DNA of 64,000 nt from Oxyruncus cristatus (Eukaryota > Chordata > Aves > Passeriformes > Cotingidae). Position numbers and translations under genes: made by a program. Positions 10,721 through 22,784 of the stretch are shown piece by piece. The stretch lies in the NCBI GenBank assembly GCA_013399855.1, contig VXAY01002816.1, positions 237,602 to 301,601 on the forward strand, in the 5' to 3' direction. The notes under the pieces were generated by a model that was not told where the DNA came from, did no database searches, and saw only the letters and a list, made by a program, of their open reading frames with translations. Every line of letters starts with the position of its first letter. Position 1 is the stretch's first letter.

Positions 10721-13700
10721 CTATTCCTGCCCGCCCGCACCCCCTTCACTGAGTGTTGCTCGTGATTCTATTATTATCTGGCATATTCCAACAATGTTCT
10801 TGCTTTTAAAGGATTTTGGAGAGTGTGGAAAAATATCAGAGAAAAATGTCAGATGTATGAGCTAAAGTTGGAGAGGAAGGACAATGGTCCTTGTGTTCAT
10901 TTCACCACATCAACAATCCCAAAGTGTTTAATGTCTCAAAATGCCTTTCTCTAGTAACACAGTAATTTTACATGCCCATATTCAGAGCTGGAATGAAGTC
11001 TCTTCTTTGTTGTCATTCCTACACAGATATTAAATTGGAATAATTTCTGTGGATAAGTGAGCACTGTTAGTGATTTCAAATGTTTTTCTTACCGTATGCT
11101 CTGTGGATGCCACTGATTCAACTTCTCATCTGCATATAGTACTTATCTGAATCTAACTCAGAATCCCAGCCTAAGTTTTCCAGACTAACAAAAAGAACAG
11201 ATTGCCTGTGCTAAATAAATATTAAACATCGGTATCTGTGGTGCACATTTTACTTGACAACGCAGTTTAGAAGACCTTCCAAAACATCATAAAGGGAATC
11301 AAGACCTTCGACTCTATTCCTCAATGTTGTTTCTGTTATTTAAAAGTTGTTTTGCTTTATAAAATAGTTTATGCAGGGAGGCACAGAGATAAAAGTGTGT
11401 GGGCCTACAAATTGTTCCTGTCCTCAACAGTGTCACCTTGTCATCATCTGTGTCACCTCTGCATGTGCCCTCAGTCACATGTAAAACCTGTAATTCCTCC
11501 ACACATCAGTGTAGAAGGGAAATAAATTCCAAAAGTAGGAGTGTTTCTTGGTTTGAGTGCTGTTATAGCTGAAATCATCATGCAATATAACTTGCAAATA
11601 GGGGGGAAAAACACCCTATAGTGCATAAAACACAATTACATCCCTTCATCATACAGACAGTCTAATCTGGCTAAAATATTAAATGTAAGGAAGAGAGCGA
11701 AGGTTTTCCGAATCAAGGTTTATCCTCGTTTCAAGATACACAGGTCTGTTCTAATTTCAAACATGAGACTGAAGTTCTTAGAACAGAAATTATAGTAAAG
11801 ATCAGAGGTCAAAATAAACATTTACTCTTATACAAACCAAAAATCTGACTCCCATAGGTCTCTTTTTTTTGTATAATTTCCATCAAGTGGAGATAAAAGC
11901 CGTGCTTAATCTCTCACTGAATTCACTGGTGTAAGATTTTTTGAAAAGCTCAGGAAACTGGCACAGGGAAAATTATTCCTCTGATTTTTGCAGCTCACTT
12001 GAGCATCTCTAGATTTATGTTGAATGTGCTAGTTAATCCTCATTCCAAAAGCTTTTTTAACCATGGCAAATTAAGGATATCACTTTGTATTCCAAACGGG
12101 ATACGTCACCCCTCAGAAGACGAGAAGAATTCACCAAACTGGTTGTAGGGTTATTTAGGAGTTAATACACAGCAGGTTTAAATGTATGTTCTGCTAAATT
12201 ATGCTCAAAACATCCCGCGTGGGGAAAATAATAAATATAGGCCCTTTCCTTGCCTGGAGGTTAATTATCTGCATGATGTTGGTAAGACTAGATACAGAGC
12301 CACTGGCAGTTGTACAGCTGAATGTGGCAGTGAGGGATTTGCAAGGAGATGTGGGTACACTCAGGTTGTTAAAGAGGGAATGTGTTCCAGTACTTTGGAG
12401 TGGAGCAAAGTATGGAGCAGTATGGAGCAGATAGTTGGTGACTGAAGGCAAAAGAGTTCCTGATGCTTGAAAGTAAAATAGTCTTGTTTCATTCTCTCAC
12501 TGAATATGAGAGAAGCGCCAGAAATAAAATCACCAAGTACCTTTTAAAATGGTTTTGTTTGTTTTTACCAAGACTATAATGTCCTGAAACACTGATCTTT
12601 TACCTATATATGTGTAAAAGCTGAGTCTATGTTCCTGAAGGAGAAACTAGGACAACTTTTCTGGAACCAGAGGCATTTTGGAGGTAAATTTTCTCTCATA
12701 AATAGAAAGAGTGTGGATACTGGGGTTCACAATATCACATTCAGATCCCGGACTACTTACATTTCGTTGCTGCTTTTCATATGTCATCTTTTGAAGATAA
12801 TTTAGCATTTTGTTGTGTATTATCATGGCAGTGAGCAGTGTATTCTTACTTTAAGGGTTGTGGTTGTTCAGCAGTTCTCTGGGGTCGTCACTTAAAATGC
12901 TGTTTTTCCTGTTTGTGACCTACACTCTTCCAGGGCTTTATGCTTTCAAACTTCAGCTTAGATTGCACCTAGAGTGGCTTCTTTTGCTTTGATTGTTCTG
13001 CTGAGGGTATGTCATTCTACTCTTCTTTTCAGAAAACTCAGCAAAATTTGCTTTCCCTTTCATGCTTTGCCTTCTTAATTAAAACCTTTTACAAGGCCAT
13101 TCTCTCTTTATACTTGTTTAATTCTGAAACAGCGTATCAAAAGACATTACCAGTGCACTCGGATTTGTATCTAATAATGAAATTAAAACCTTTCTGCTGT
13201 GGTGGCCTTCAGGTCTCTAATTTTCAGTTTTATTAGGAGAAGAGCTAAGCTACACGTAAGGGGTATTGTTTCTCCTTAGATAACACCACAGTGTGACTGC
13301 AAGCGAAATTAAACTCTCTCTTGGAGTTTTTCTGCAAAATGTCTCAATCTTGCATCCTAAAAATAACCCCAGAAAATTGCTGAACTATCATCTTTAGCCA
13401 CCTTTATGGACTATTTCTTTAATGCCTTGGATTTAAGGAAGTGAAAGGTTTTTCTAAGTAATACCCAGCTGGTGGTGCTTGCAGTTTTCAAACGTTTTCA
13501 AGTGAAAAAGTGATGTATCCTGTCCTGTCTCTGCCCTCCCTTGAGCATATATACATCCACAAAATGTACACTTTCCCCCTATAAAGGCAATACTCCAAGG
13601 GAATAGAAATACAGTCTCAGGAGTTTGGGACTGTTTTCTCAGGTTACGGTTCAAAAGTGAATTTTTTCATCCTTCTTTCTCCGTCACCTAAATTGATCGG

Positions 13701-15539
13701 AACCAAAATTCATCCTGCTTCAACAGACAGAAATGTGATTAAAAAGAAAACAAACCCAAAGCCTCAGAGCTCTCACTTCAGTGTTCCACAATCTTCATAT
13801 ACTTACATTTATACAGGAACTACATGTGAGGAATAAATTGCTGGAGCAGTGCAATGAAGTTGTTTATGCTAACACACTGTAATATGCTTTTTATCTTAGT
13901 GCACTGTCTGAGGCATGGACCAATGAGAAAGGTGTACCTCAGCTCAGAAAAACTGCTCACTGAGGATTTGATTCAATTCTGTGCCTTTTGTGGAGGTATT
14001 TTTTGGTTGTAGTGTATAATTTGCCAGTCTTCATCCTTTAAATTACCTGCCAGTTCATTGCCAAATGCGGTACCAAAGTATCTTGAATAGGCTTTGGATT
14101 ACACAAATACTTATAGTGCTTTGTTTACTATAGAATAATACCACATTCAATACCATGTGCCCTATCTTTGCTTTGATGCTACACTGGTGTAAACCCAAGG
14201 AATACTTCCAAAGTGAATGGAAAAGCACTAGACCTATGTTGCTGTCACGAGATGAGAGCCTTTTGCAGTTGAACCATTTTAAAGAGATGATTTTATGAGG
14301 GAAAAACTGGACCAAACTTGGAAATGTTCTCTTCAGAGACATGGAATGCAGTCCTTCTGTCAAGTCTGGAGAGCATTTGAGCACTGACATGCCCTGTGGT
14401 TCATTCCAGCAGTACCTTGTTCTTGCCCACGCTCCCCCAGTCCCCAAACTCTAATCACTTTTGGTAAGTTCTAACTCCATGTGAACTGATGGTAGGTGAA
14501 GCCACTCTGGAATGTGGTTCTGAAATGTATTTTCTCTCTGTTGCTAGGCCAAATCTTGGGTGATTCAAGATCTTAAGAGCTCTTCTAAGCTTGGTGTCTG
14601 TCTTTGCAAACAGCAGGGTTGGGTTTCCTCTGCCAAGAAGATTTAGCGTGTGCTTTCCCTGATGACAGTCTGCTGCAGATAAGGGAGAAAATCTCCCCAG
14701 TTGACTGGCTCTGAAATGTATGAGGTTCAGCACAAAAAAGAAGCCTTCTTTTGGCTATCATGATGCTTCAGCAGTAATCCTTCCAGAACTGGGTTTTTTT
14801 CTGCTTTTAGCTCATCATCCTGCACATACTGGTGTGTTGAGGAAAAGGTTTGCTCACAAGTGTAAGCAGGATGTTTTTCATCCCAGTGCCTGTGTCTTTA
14901 TTGTGGGTCTCACCATAAGGAAAAATAAATGAAGCAACACATATTCCTGTGGCTTGTAGCCCCAAATAAATAGTTTTGGCTGTGCTAACTATTTCTACGT
15001 TGCCATCAGCTATGAGAGGTTTAGACAGATTGTCATGCAAAAGGAAAACTCTAGCCTATCAACTAGAAAGAATTTCCAATTTTATTTTGCTTTTAAGGTC
15101 CTTGCGAATTTTTTTTTTCCATGAGTACAATTACCTGTTGAGAATGGAAATATTTCCTTTTGTATCAATTTTCAGTATCCTGTTTGTGCTAAGATTTTAA
15201 ACAAGATAAAGAAAAGAAACGCCGCTGAATATGTCACCGAATGAACAAGATGCATAATGGGATGTGACACTGTTAAATGACTCCGTTGGCGTTTGGGGGA
15301 AAATACTGAGGTATATTGAGGTCAAAAAAGAAAAAATTGCCCATAAGAATCCCCTGCTGCAATCTCAGTTCCAAGTCCCAGAGTTTGATACTGATTTTCT
15401 CTTTAAAGTGTCAGCCTAATGTGATATTTTTGTGTTTTAAAGAAGAGAATCAGCATTGTTACCTGCTGCATATTTTGCTTAAAGCACCTAAAGTTTGTAC
15501 AAGGTAACTCAATCTAACAGGTACCAAAAGGCATTTGTA
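10721..15539. other. Long non-coding stretch, nothing recognised
   Basis: Unique AT-leaning sequence. Small duplications (for example agtatggagc twice near 12410-12430) and one 130-codon minus frame at 14055-14447 are within chance expectation. No transposon, RNA gene or convincing exon seen. CpG-containing, motif-rich sequence near 15210-15300 grades into the next block. Confidence 0.4.
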
Positions 15540-16010
15540 ACAACACCAAACAGGCGACAGAGAAACATGAATATGTGTTCGGTTTAAAATCCAACAAGCC
15601 TCACACAGCACCAGGGAGAAGATCATTCATTTAGCAGATCTGAAATACAAGCTGAAAATATTGAGCGCACAAAGGGGACTTCTGATATTCCGATTGCACT
15701 CACTGGAAATGTTCCTCCAGCTTAAATTGACGTGTTCACTACAGACATTTGATTGGTGCATTGAATTTCCACTTTCTCTTTGCCGAGCGCGGATGTGGAA
15801 AATTAATGACGAGGAAAATTGTGTATCACACTTTCCCATTAGCAGCCGGGATCAAGTTTTCCGGGGTGTCTTTGGAGAGGCTGTTTGTTTGGGACCTCTG
15901 TGCAAGCCTGGTGTAATGACCCAACAGCAGCCGGACACGCCTCACTGGGCCTGTTCTTTGCTGTGCCTTCTGCACTGGTACAAACCCGGATCGGAGATAA
16001 TGTGACACCA
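15540..16010. promoter_or_regulatory. CpG-retaining block, candidate conserved element
   Basis: This block keeps roughly fifteen CpGs in 470 bases, several in tight clusters (gccgagcgcgg near 15781, agccggacacgcc near 15930, cccggatcgg near 15985), while the flanks are strongly CpG-depleted. It also contains homeodomain-like sites (aaattaatgacg). One + frame is open over 115 codons (15661-16005) but begins at TTG, with no pyrimidine tract upstream and no donor at its end, so a regulatory element or unmethylated patch seems more likely than an exon. Confidence 0.27.
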
Positions 16011-17384
16011 GAGACAAATAGCTACAGGAAAAAAATAGAAAATCAAGTCATTTAAGCCCCCAGTTCGCACAAGCCAGCTGAGCCTGCAGATGCAGCTCCA
16101 GAAAACCTCAGTGAGAGAAGATGAAGTTCTTTGGTGGTGGCTGAGGTGGTTTTTATTTCATAGCAGCCACAGATAAGGCAAATTAACCTGTTTGCTTTAA
16201 TGTTGCTCAGTGTACCTGCTCCTGTGTTTAAGCTCCTGTTTGCCAGCTTTTATTAGGCATGAGTATAATCTGATTTAAATATATACCTTCTGTGTGAGCA
16301 TTGTTCTATGCAGCCCGGATTTCAGCTGTCTTTTGGAGCTAGGAAGGATGTTTCACTGCTTTTCTTCTGTTAATTCCTCCAAATATATCTGCATGTTGCT
16401 GTGTCCCTGCAGTGACTCCCAAGATGAAATGAAGAGAATTAGAAAATAATACAGCTAGTAGTAAATCGAGAAGGATACAAAATGTCTTTGAGCATGGAAA
16501 TAATCCACCAAGACCAAGTTAAGAATCTGGCTCAGAGCTCAACAAGACTTGGCTGGGAAAATGTCTTTTTTGATACTTTCTAAGTGATTCTGCTGATGTG
16601 AAAGCCTTGAAAATTTCTTCCTGTGGGAGCGTATTGGACAATAAAGTGGATACAGCTGAGAGAGAAGTTGAGCTGGAGGGATGTCTGGTTACTAAACGTG
16701 ATTCTGGTCTATCAGTTTCTGAAAAATAATTTCAAGTGTAGGGCAAACCCTTTTTCCTCTTTGTCCTGAAGTCAGTTTGCTCCACAGTCAAGCTCTGATC
16801 CATTGGGCTAAACACTGACAACCCCTGTGTGCAGAACAGTGTGCCCTGGGGGAACACATTCAGTCAGCTGTCTGTGTCCAGCTTCAGTAAAACAAATCCA
16901 TTTTCCTCACTATTTCCATACTAATAGACCAAACTGGTACTCCCAATCTACACGACTGGTTGCCTCCTTACCTAGTGGGATAGTTTTCTCCTTCCTCTGA
17001 CTGTGGCACTAGATTTTGGTGTAGGTGTGAGGGTGAACTTATGTATGGGGAGCCCATACTTGGTACTTTTGTGTACATTGCTTTAATATAACTGGTAGAG
17101 GCGGATGGGAGGAGACAGGAGGATCATCCTGGGTGCTGATGACAAACTGGCACAAGCCCTGTGCTTGACTGTTCTTAGGAACCCAAAGCAGTTACAAGAA
17201 CAGGTGTTCCCTGAGTTACTGGAGCTAATGCTTGACACCACGGGCACGTTTAAACAGCCCTTGTGAACATTCTGGGATGTCCCTGGAACACGAGACGCTG
17301 CTGTTCCATGGCATACTGGGCTGATTAACTCCAGCCCTGCACTGTGTTAATACAATTGCACAACTTTTAGAGTCAAGCTGCTCC
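16011..17384. other. Non-coding stretch, nothing recognised
   Basis: Unique sequence without repeats or long open frames. No feature supported. Confidence 0.45.
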
Positions 17385-17640
17385 TCATATCCTCATATCC
17401 CGTGGCTCCGTGTGCGGGAGCAGCACGTCGGACTCTCTTCTCACCGAAGGCAGTGCAGGGGCACCAGTGGAACAGTTTCTGGCAGGGTCAGGAGAAGAAA
17501 TGTGGGAGAAGGGAGCTCCCACTTGGGCAGTCTGATGCATGTTCTGGAGGCCCCGTTTCCAGCCCCTCTGGGATGCCAAAGGCAAAACTGGTTTATTTGT
17601 TTGCTGTCAGAAATGAACGTGCCAACCTCATTTAGATCTG
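17385..17640. other. CpG-enriched patch with multiple open frames
   Basis: About seven CpGs fall within 60 bases at 17400-17460 (cccgtggctccgtgtgcggg, cacgtcgg, caccgaag). Three overlapping frames (two +, one -) stay open for 77 to 98 codons across the patch. None starts at an ATG with good context or shows a recognisable motif. It could be a small orphan CpG cluster, an unrecognised old repeat or a coding remnant. Confidence 0.2.
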
Positions 17641-17839
17641 CTCCTCGCCTCGATCTTAATTCCCCCCCCTCAACTATTTGCCCTAGGCCATGTTTTTGAA
17701 AAGCTACAGATATTCTAGTTAAGAGTTGAAACATCATCCAGCTACTAAATTCATAGGTTTGTCTTCAACACTAGGGAAGTATTAAATTAAATTGTCCTCA
17801 CCCTCGATGGAGTTTAATTTTATTCTTTTTTTTTTTCAG

Positions 17840-17986
17840 TCTATCAGTGTTTCTCAGACAGGCCAATTGTCACATTGAGGCATGTCTTACATATTTATGA
17901 AATTATTTGTATTCAGAAGCATCGTGTGATGTTTTTTTTGGACAGTTTTTCGTACTGGGAAGTGTTTAACTCAAGAGATTATGCGG
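17840..17986 (+). other. Possible 147-nt pseudo-exon (phase 1-1)
   Basis: A textbook poly-T acceptor (AG at 17838-17839) is followed by 2 nt and 48 open codons (beginning YQCFSDRPIVTLRHV) up to a donor-like GCGG/GTAACC at 17987. The frame stays open to a TAA at 18001-18003. No family recognised. The flanks are AT-rich and enhancer-like, so a chance pseudo-exon is the default reading. Confidence 0.1.
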
Positions 17987-19446
17987 GTAACCTGAAAAAC
18001 TAAAGCCTACAATGATTTTTGTAAGATATTTCTTGTAGGTCCAAAAGAAATAAATAAATGAGCTCTGATTTATGACATTTCTCTGTTTTATTGAAAATGT
18101 TACTTGCAAAGCAATGAAATACACTTTTTACAAGAAAATAATTAGAGATGTCCTTATTTCTCAGAGGCACATTTATTTCTATCTGATTCTTGAATGTAGA
18201 TCAAAGAGATATTGGACAGTTATTTTCGAGTAATAGCAGGGCTCAGTTCTAAGTCTGATTTATACCAGTATTTCTCATGCATTGACAATGTGCACTTGTG
18301 CTCCTCTAGCTAAATTAAGTTTTGATTTTCAATTTATGTATTTGTCAACCAATAAATATGTTTGATTGGTAGCAAAGAGACTCTCTCTCCTGTTGTGTAG
18401 TAAATAGACTTTCTACCATTTCTGTGTGTTAAATACCAAGTGGAGTGCTCAACTGGCAATGCGAGAGCCTGAAGTCCCAGCTCTTCCTCCATGAATTTTA
18501 AAGAACTAATACCAGAATCCACTGGATCCACTGGTTACTTTCCAGAGCACCAGTGGATTTTCTGGGAGTGTGACTGAGGCAGTGCTGTCAGAGTGGACCT
18601 TTACTCTTATACCTGTTGATCTGCCAGTGTTCAACAGTGTCTCAGTAAAAACCCACAGTCCCAGCCCTGAAAACCAAAGAGTACCTCACTCACATGTCAA
18701 GTCTGCCCAGCCCTTCTCTAAGCCTACACAGCAACAGGTGCATGAGCAGTGAAAGAAAATTGTTATGTGGACTGTTTAAGGATTTCTTATGGAAGCATTC
18801 CTTATGGACCCACAAATTCAAATTCACAGATAAAAGTTGATGACTGGAACAAAATGGGTGCATACAACCATCAGTTCAAGATGTCTAAACCCAGTTTGGT
18901 ATATCTGCCTTTAATATCCACAGGATTAGAGGGATCTCTGGTCTGACTCTGGGTAGCTAAGCACATAAGGGTGTTTGGGGTGTGTAGTGGTGTGTATCTG
19001 TATATAGGGCTGACAGAGGTTCATGGCATGAAGGGATAGTCAGGACAAGAGGTCTTCTGATATTCAAAAGGTCAGACTGGGCATAGTAAAGATTTTTTGC
19101 CAAAATCCCACATATTTATGCATGTATACAAATGGCTAAATTCAGCTACCTTCAGCAGCAATGATTCAATTTGGATTTGCAATTTTGTTGATTTTGCATG
19201 CAAATGAGCTACCTGCTTTGCTCATACACTCACAGACCTATTTTTTTCCTTGTGATTGACAGAAAGAGGGGGCCTCCTTTCAGAAGCAGGTTAGTGTTAG
19301 AGGAGAAAAATGCCAAAAGTAAAACCTCTTAAAAGCCTTTCATTTGGTTGCCTTCCAAGGCACAACAGCTGCAGAGGGTGATTAGCTTCATGTGGTGTCA
19401 GTTGCATTTTTATCCAGCTTTATTCTGTGTTTGTTTTCTCTTCCAG
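17987..19446. other. Non-coding stretch with one hairpin-forming inverted repeat
   Basis: AT-rich. The segment near 18465-18490 (agagcctgaagtcccagctc) faintly resembles a MIR-type SINE body but is too short to call. The inverted repeat at 18512-18565 is listed separately. No open frame of note. Confidence 0.4.
18512..18565. repeat. Imperfect inverted repeat (hairpin)
   Basis: The left arm ccagaatccactgg (18512-18525) pairs with the right arm ccagtggattttctgg (18550-18565) with a two-base bulge; the loop is 24 bases and repeats part of the stem (atccactgg). Function unknown. Confidence 0.55.
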
Positions 19447-19561
19447 ACATTTGTCCTTGCTGAGACTACAGCTGTGTGTGCCCCATGTGGACTCACCACT
19501 ACAGATTTTTTCCCTGGAGGGAAAGAATTCAGCCCCCAGGAAGGGTACCCGGGCAGGAAGG
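19447..19561 (+). other. Possible 115-nt exon (phase 0-1)
   Basis: The acceptor ttgttttctcttccag (AG at 19445-19446) is followed by 38 open codons with several Cys, Gly and Pro residues (it begins TFVLAETTAVCAPCG and later has GYPGRKG) and then a donor AAGG/GTAATC. No known domain recognised. The splice signals are good but not exceptional. Confidence 0.12.
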
Positions 19562-20014
19562 GTAATCTCTGCCCTCCCTTCCCTCGGGGCATCTGTCACC
19601 CTCTCCCCTGGGAGGTCACTGAGCTTTGCTCCACGGTTAAACGCTGACTTCTCCTCATCACTCTAAGGCAAGAGCTCTCTGGAGATGAATTTTGTGGCCC
19701 ATGGAATCAGTCAGCAATCGCTGCTTCTCTTGGGGTAGGAGGGAGGAACATTGGGGTCCTTGTGGCCCTACTGCTGTCAAAGGATCCAAGGGTCCTGGTG
19801 TCATTCAGCCCAGTCCCTGAGCTGCATCCTAATTACTTGTACTGCATCACAAAAGGTGATGCTGTCACCCTGAGGCAGAGGTTGGAGCAGTTCCCTTCTT
19901 TTGACGAGTACTGGCTCATTTTCTAACTCCACATGCATTCCTTTTTCAGGCCAATATCCCTTTCCATGGTTTGTGCCCAGCTCTGATGTTTCATGATTAC
20001 AGTCATAATCGGGT
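19562..20014. other. Non-coding stretch, nothing recognised
   Basis: Moderately GC-rich unique sequence between the possible exon and a CR1 end. Nothing further supported. Confidence 0.4.
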
Positions 20015-20272
20015 AGATTTAGATTAGAAATTTTCAGATTTAGATTAGAAATTAGGAAGAAATTTTTTCCCTGTGAGGGTGGTGAGGCCCCTGGCACAGG
20101 TTGCCCAGAGAAGCTGTGGCTGCCCCTGGATCCCTGGAAGTGTCCAAGGCCAAGTTGGAGGGGGCTTGGAGCAACCTGGGCTAGTGGAAGGTGTCCCTGC
20201 CTGTGGCAGGGGGGTGGAATGAGATGATGAGATGATCTTTAAGGTCCCTCCCAACCCAAACCATTCTATGAT
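20015..20272 (+). mobile_element. CR1 LINE, 3'-end fragment
   Basis: The 3' UTR of a chicken-repeat-1 retrotransposon in sense orientation: recognisable blocks are ggtggtgaggcccctggcac, the cagagaagctgtggctgccc run, gagcaacctgggctagtgga, and the end ccaacccaaaccattctatg followed by atgat. The 5' part is missing, as expected from incomplete reverse transcription. An 18-bp segment (agatttagattagaaatt) is present twice at its 5' edge (20015-20032 and 20036-20053, period 21), and the gatgat box near the 3' end is locally expanded. A 15-base A run follows at 20283-20297. No coding capacity remains. Confidence 0.92.
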
Positions 20273-21547
20273 AATCCACCTTAAAAAAAAAAAAAAATTA
20301 ATAAAGCGCCAGGGAGCTGTACAGATCTGGGCACCCAAAGGCCTGGGCTGGTTTTTGGGCTGGGAAGGTCACTCAACTCATTAACAGCTTTCTACCTCTG
20401 AAAAAGAAACAAGCCCAGAGCCCGGCCCACGCTGTTTTGAGCATTTTGGAACCTTTGGGAAGACTGAAGCAAATAAGGTAGCAGCGCTCCCAGGGTGCCA
20501 TCAGGTCCCAGTACTGACAAAAGCACCTTGTCCAAACTACTAAATTCTCCCATATGTGCTTAACAGTTCTCAGAGATAAAACCTTGCCCTGCTTTTTGTG
20601 CCAGTTGCTGCTCCCCGCTGCAGCTTGCACTATAGCTGGGTAGGGGCTGTCAAAATGACTGTGCATTTGCAGTTACCCAGTTTGCTCATGGATTGATGGA
20701 ACTTGTGAAGTTTGATGTCCAAACAGCACAGTACTTGTAGAAAAGCAAGCTTGTCAATCAAGTCCTGTGGTTTTTAACAAGGGTGACTCTCTGACTCTTT
20801 TAAATTTGTGTTGTTCTAAGTTCATTCCACATTAAACCAAGTGATAGGCCACTGTTTTCAAAAGTGGCATAATATTCTAATGTATTCTGTCTCCCCCACT
20901 CTGTCTTTTATAGCCACACTATGGCTTTGTTCACCCCATCCTTTTTCTTTGTGACTATGAAATCCTGTTACTGTAGAACAGAGACCAGGACCCTATTCTC
21001 CACAGCCAGCATGTATTAGAAAATACAGTTATTTAATGACACTTTCATCAGGGAACAAAAATTTTTGTTTCGACTTTTGGTTCAATTCAGAGCTTTCCAC
21101 ATTTTTACAGTTCTTTTGTCAACTGAACTCCTCAGCACAACCCCCGCTGCACTTACACTTTGCATTCACCCACTTCTCTATTAACATCTCATTAAACTGC
21201 ACCCCAAAAATGGCTTTCTCCTTACCGTTGTAAGGACAAGCACTTGGAGAATAACTTACGTTTCCATAACTCCTCTCATACAGTGATCTTAGATAAGAAC
21301 CTTTTGGAACAAGTGGTAACATGTCTAGCTGAGGGGGCAGGAGAATGTTAGGTGGACACAATTCAGGACACAGGCATGGTCAAGAGACTGACTCAGAGCT
21401 TGGCACCAATAAATTATTCTACTGGAAAAGAGCCATTATGAGGGTTCTAAGGGAATCTTACTCCAGCTAAATGAATTCCAGTTTCACTTATCCTCACTTA
21501 TCTATCTAAAGAATATTTACTGGATTTCCTTTAAACGCCCTAATGTT
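20273..21547. other. Non-coding stretch, nothing recognised
   Basis: Starts with an A run (20283-20297) and continues as unique sequence. Frames of up to 97 codons on the minus strand (20045-20338, 20373-20666) overlap the CR1 end or have no motif. Confidence 0.4.
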
Positions 21548-21967
21548 TCAGACAATTAATAGGGAGCAAATGTTTGCCCTGGCACTGCCAACTTCTCCCA
21601 CCATTCTGTGGCTGCCATGCACCAAAGTGTGGGGCAAAGTGTAGCCACGAAGCACTTGACTCCGTGGCAAAGCAGTGTCAGAGCCCTGCAGGGACAAATA
21701 CAAATACACTCTGCAATCCTGCCTTGCTATGGACAGACAAGACAAGAATATTTCATCTTTCATGCACATGTGCCTTCCCTGGTTTTGTCTGCTCGTGAGC
21801 AGCACTCCCATAGCTGTGAGTGTGAACCCTGAGATCAGGAAACACACGATCCAGGAACACCACAAGTCCTTGTGCCCGGCAGGCACAGGTTTAACTGGGG
21901 GGGCTGAGGAGGGTTTCTCTTTTGTGTCAGGGCTTTTAGGAGCATCACTGAGCTTTCTCCAGCTCAT
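21548..21967 (-). CDS. Hypothetical 139-codon ORF with one membrane-like segment (doubtful)
   Basis: The minus frame starts at an ATG (21965-21967) with G at -3 and an in-frame TGA seven codons upstream, so the start is defined by the sequence. Residues 1-34 are polar and proline/lysine-rich (SDAPKSPDTKEKPSSAPP), residues 35-59 form one hydrophobic stretch (WIVCFLISGFTLTAMGVLL) flanked by charged residues, and the remainder is unremarkable. This order would fit a small single-pass membrane protein. Against it: the opposite strand is open in two frames over the same DNA (21574-21832 and 21675-22028), there is no splice or poly(A) context, and I recognise no homologue. It may be chance in a stop-poor, moderately GC-rich patch. 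Confidence 0.1.
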   Translation of the reverse strand: MSWRKLSDAPKSPDTKEKPSSAPPVKPVPAGHKDLWCSWIVCFLISGFTLTAMGVLLTSRQNQGRHMCMKDEIFLSCLSIARQDCRVYLYLSLQGSDTALPRSQVLRGYTLPHTLVHGSHRMVGEVGSARANICSLLIV

Positions 21968-22784
21968 CCACCTTTTCAGAGCAGATCAAAGTGTTATAAC
22001 AGAGTACCTGCAAAACCAAGGACTATAAAACTGGTTAAAGCTTCACAGTGGGTAGATGGCAATGACATGCCAGGCTCGTGTCACCGAAAAGGCCAGCTTG
22101 CATTGAACGTGGCTTTGCTCTGGCATGAGTTGAGCACAGTGTTTGGTGAATATGTCAAACCCCACTGCTTCCAGTGGCATTTCAGTACTTTCAGCTGGGC
22201 ATGGCCTGCAAGTCTGCCCTACTAGGTCAGAACGTGGAGCCTGTTCAGGGGAACTGGAGCTGTTTGACTTGTTGTAAGCGAGTGGTTACACAGAAACTGA
22301 ATTCATTGTACAAACCTTGAAGTATGTAATGGTTATTGCTGAGTCCCTGGCTGCCGATTAGACATTGTTTGTAAGACATTCATGGTGTGAAGGCCTCACC
22401 ATGTCATCCTCAAAATATAAAATTCATCTTCGTGCACAAAGATTTCTGCAGAAATCCACTCCTAGGAAACATTTCCTATGCTAACTCCTATGTAAGCGGC
22501 CACTGGATTTGCACTCAAACCTGTCTCTCCTGCTGCCTGCCTTCTAAGCTGTCCTGGCTCTGCTTCCAGCTCTCTCCATCTTGCATTTCTAATAGTTCAG
22601 CTTTCCTACTTCTTTCTTCTGTTGTTCTGGCCTGCCTCAAAGCCTCGGGAATCATGGAGAACAGGCAATCCCCGCAAAGAGCACAAGGAACCAATTTCAT
22701 GCCTATGGGACATGAATGAGAAGCTGCCTTCCTCACCTTTGAAATCACCACCAACAAATATGATCAAAATGCCAAAAGAAAAAA
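21968..22784. other. Non-coding stretch, nothing recognised
   Basis: Unique sequence; one 110-codon + frame at 22387-22719 without motif. Nothing else supported. Confidence 0.4.
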
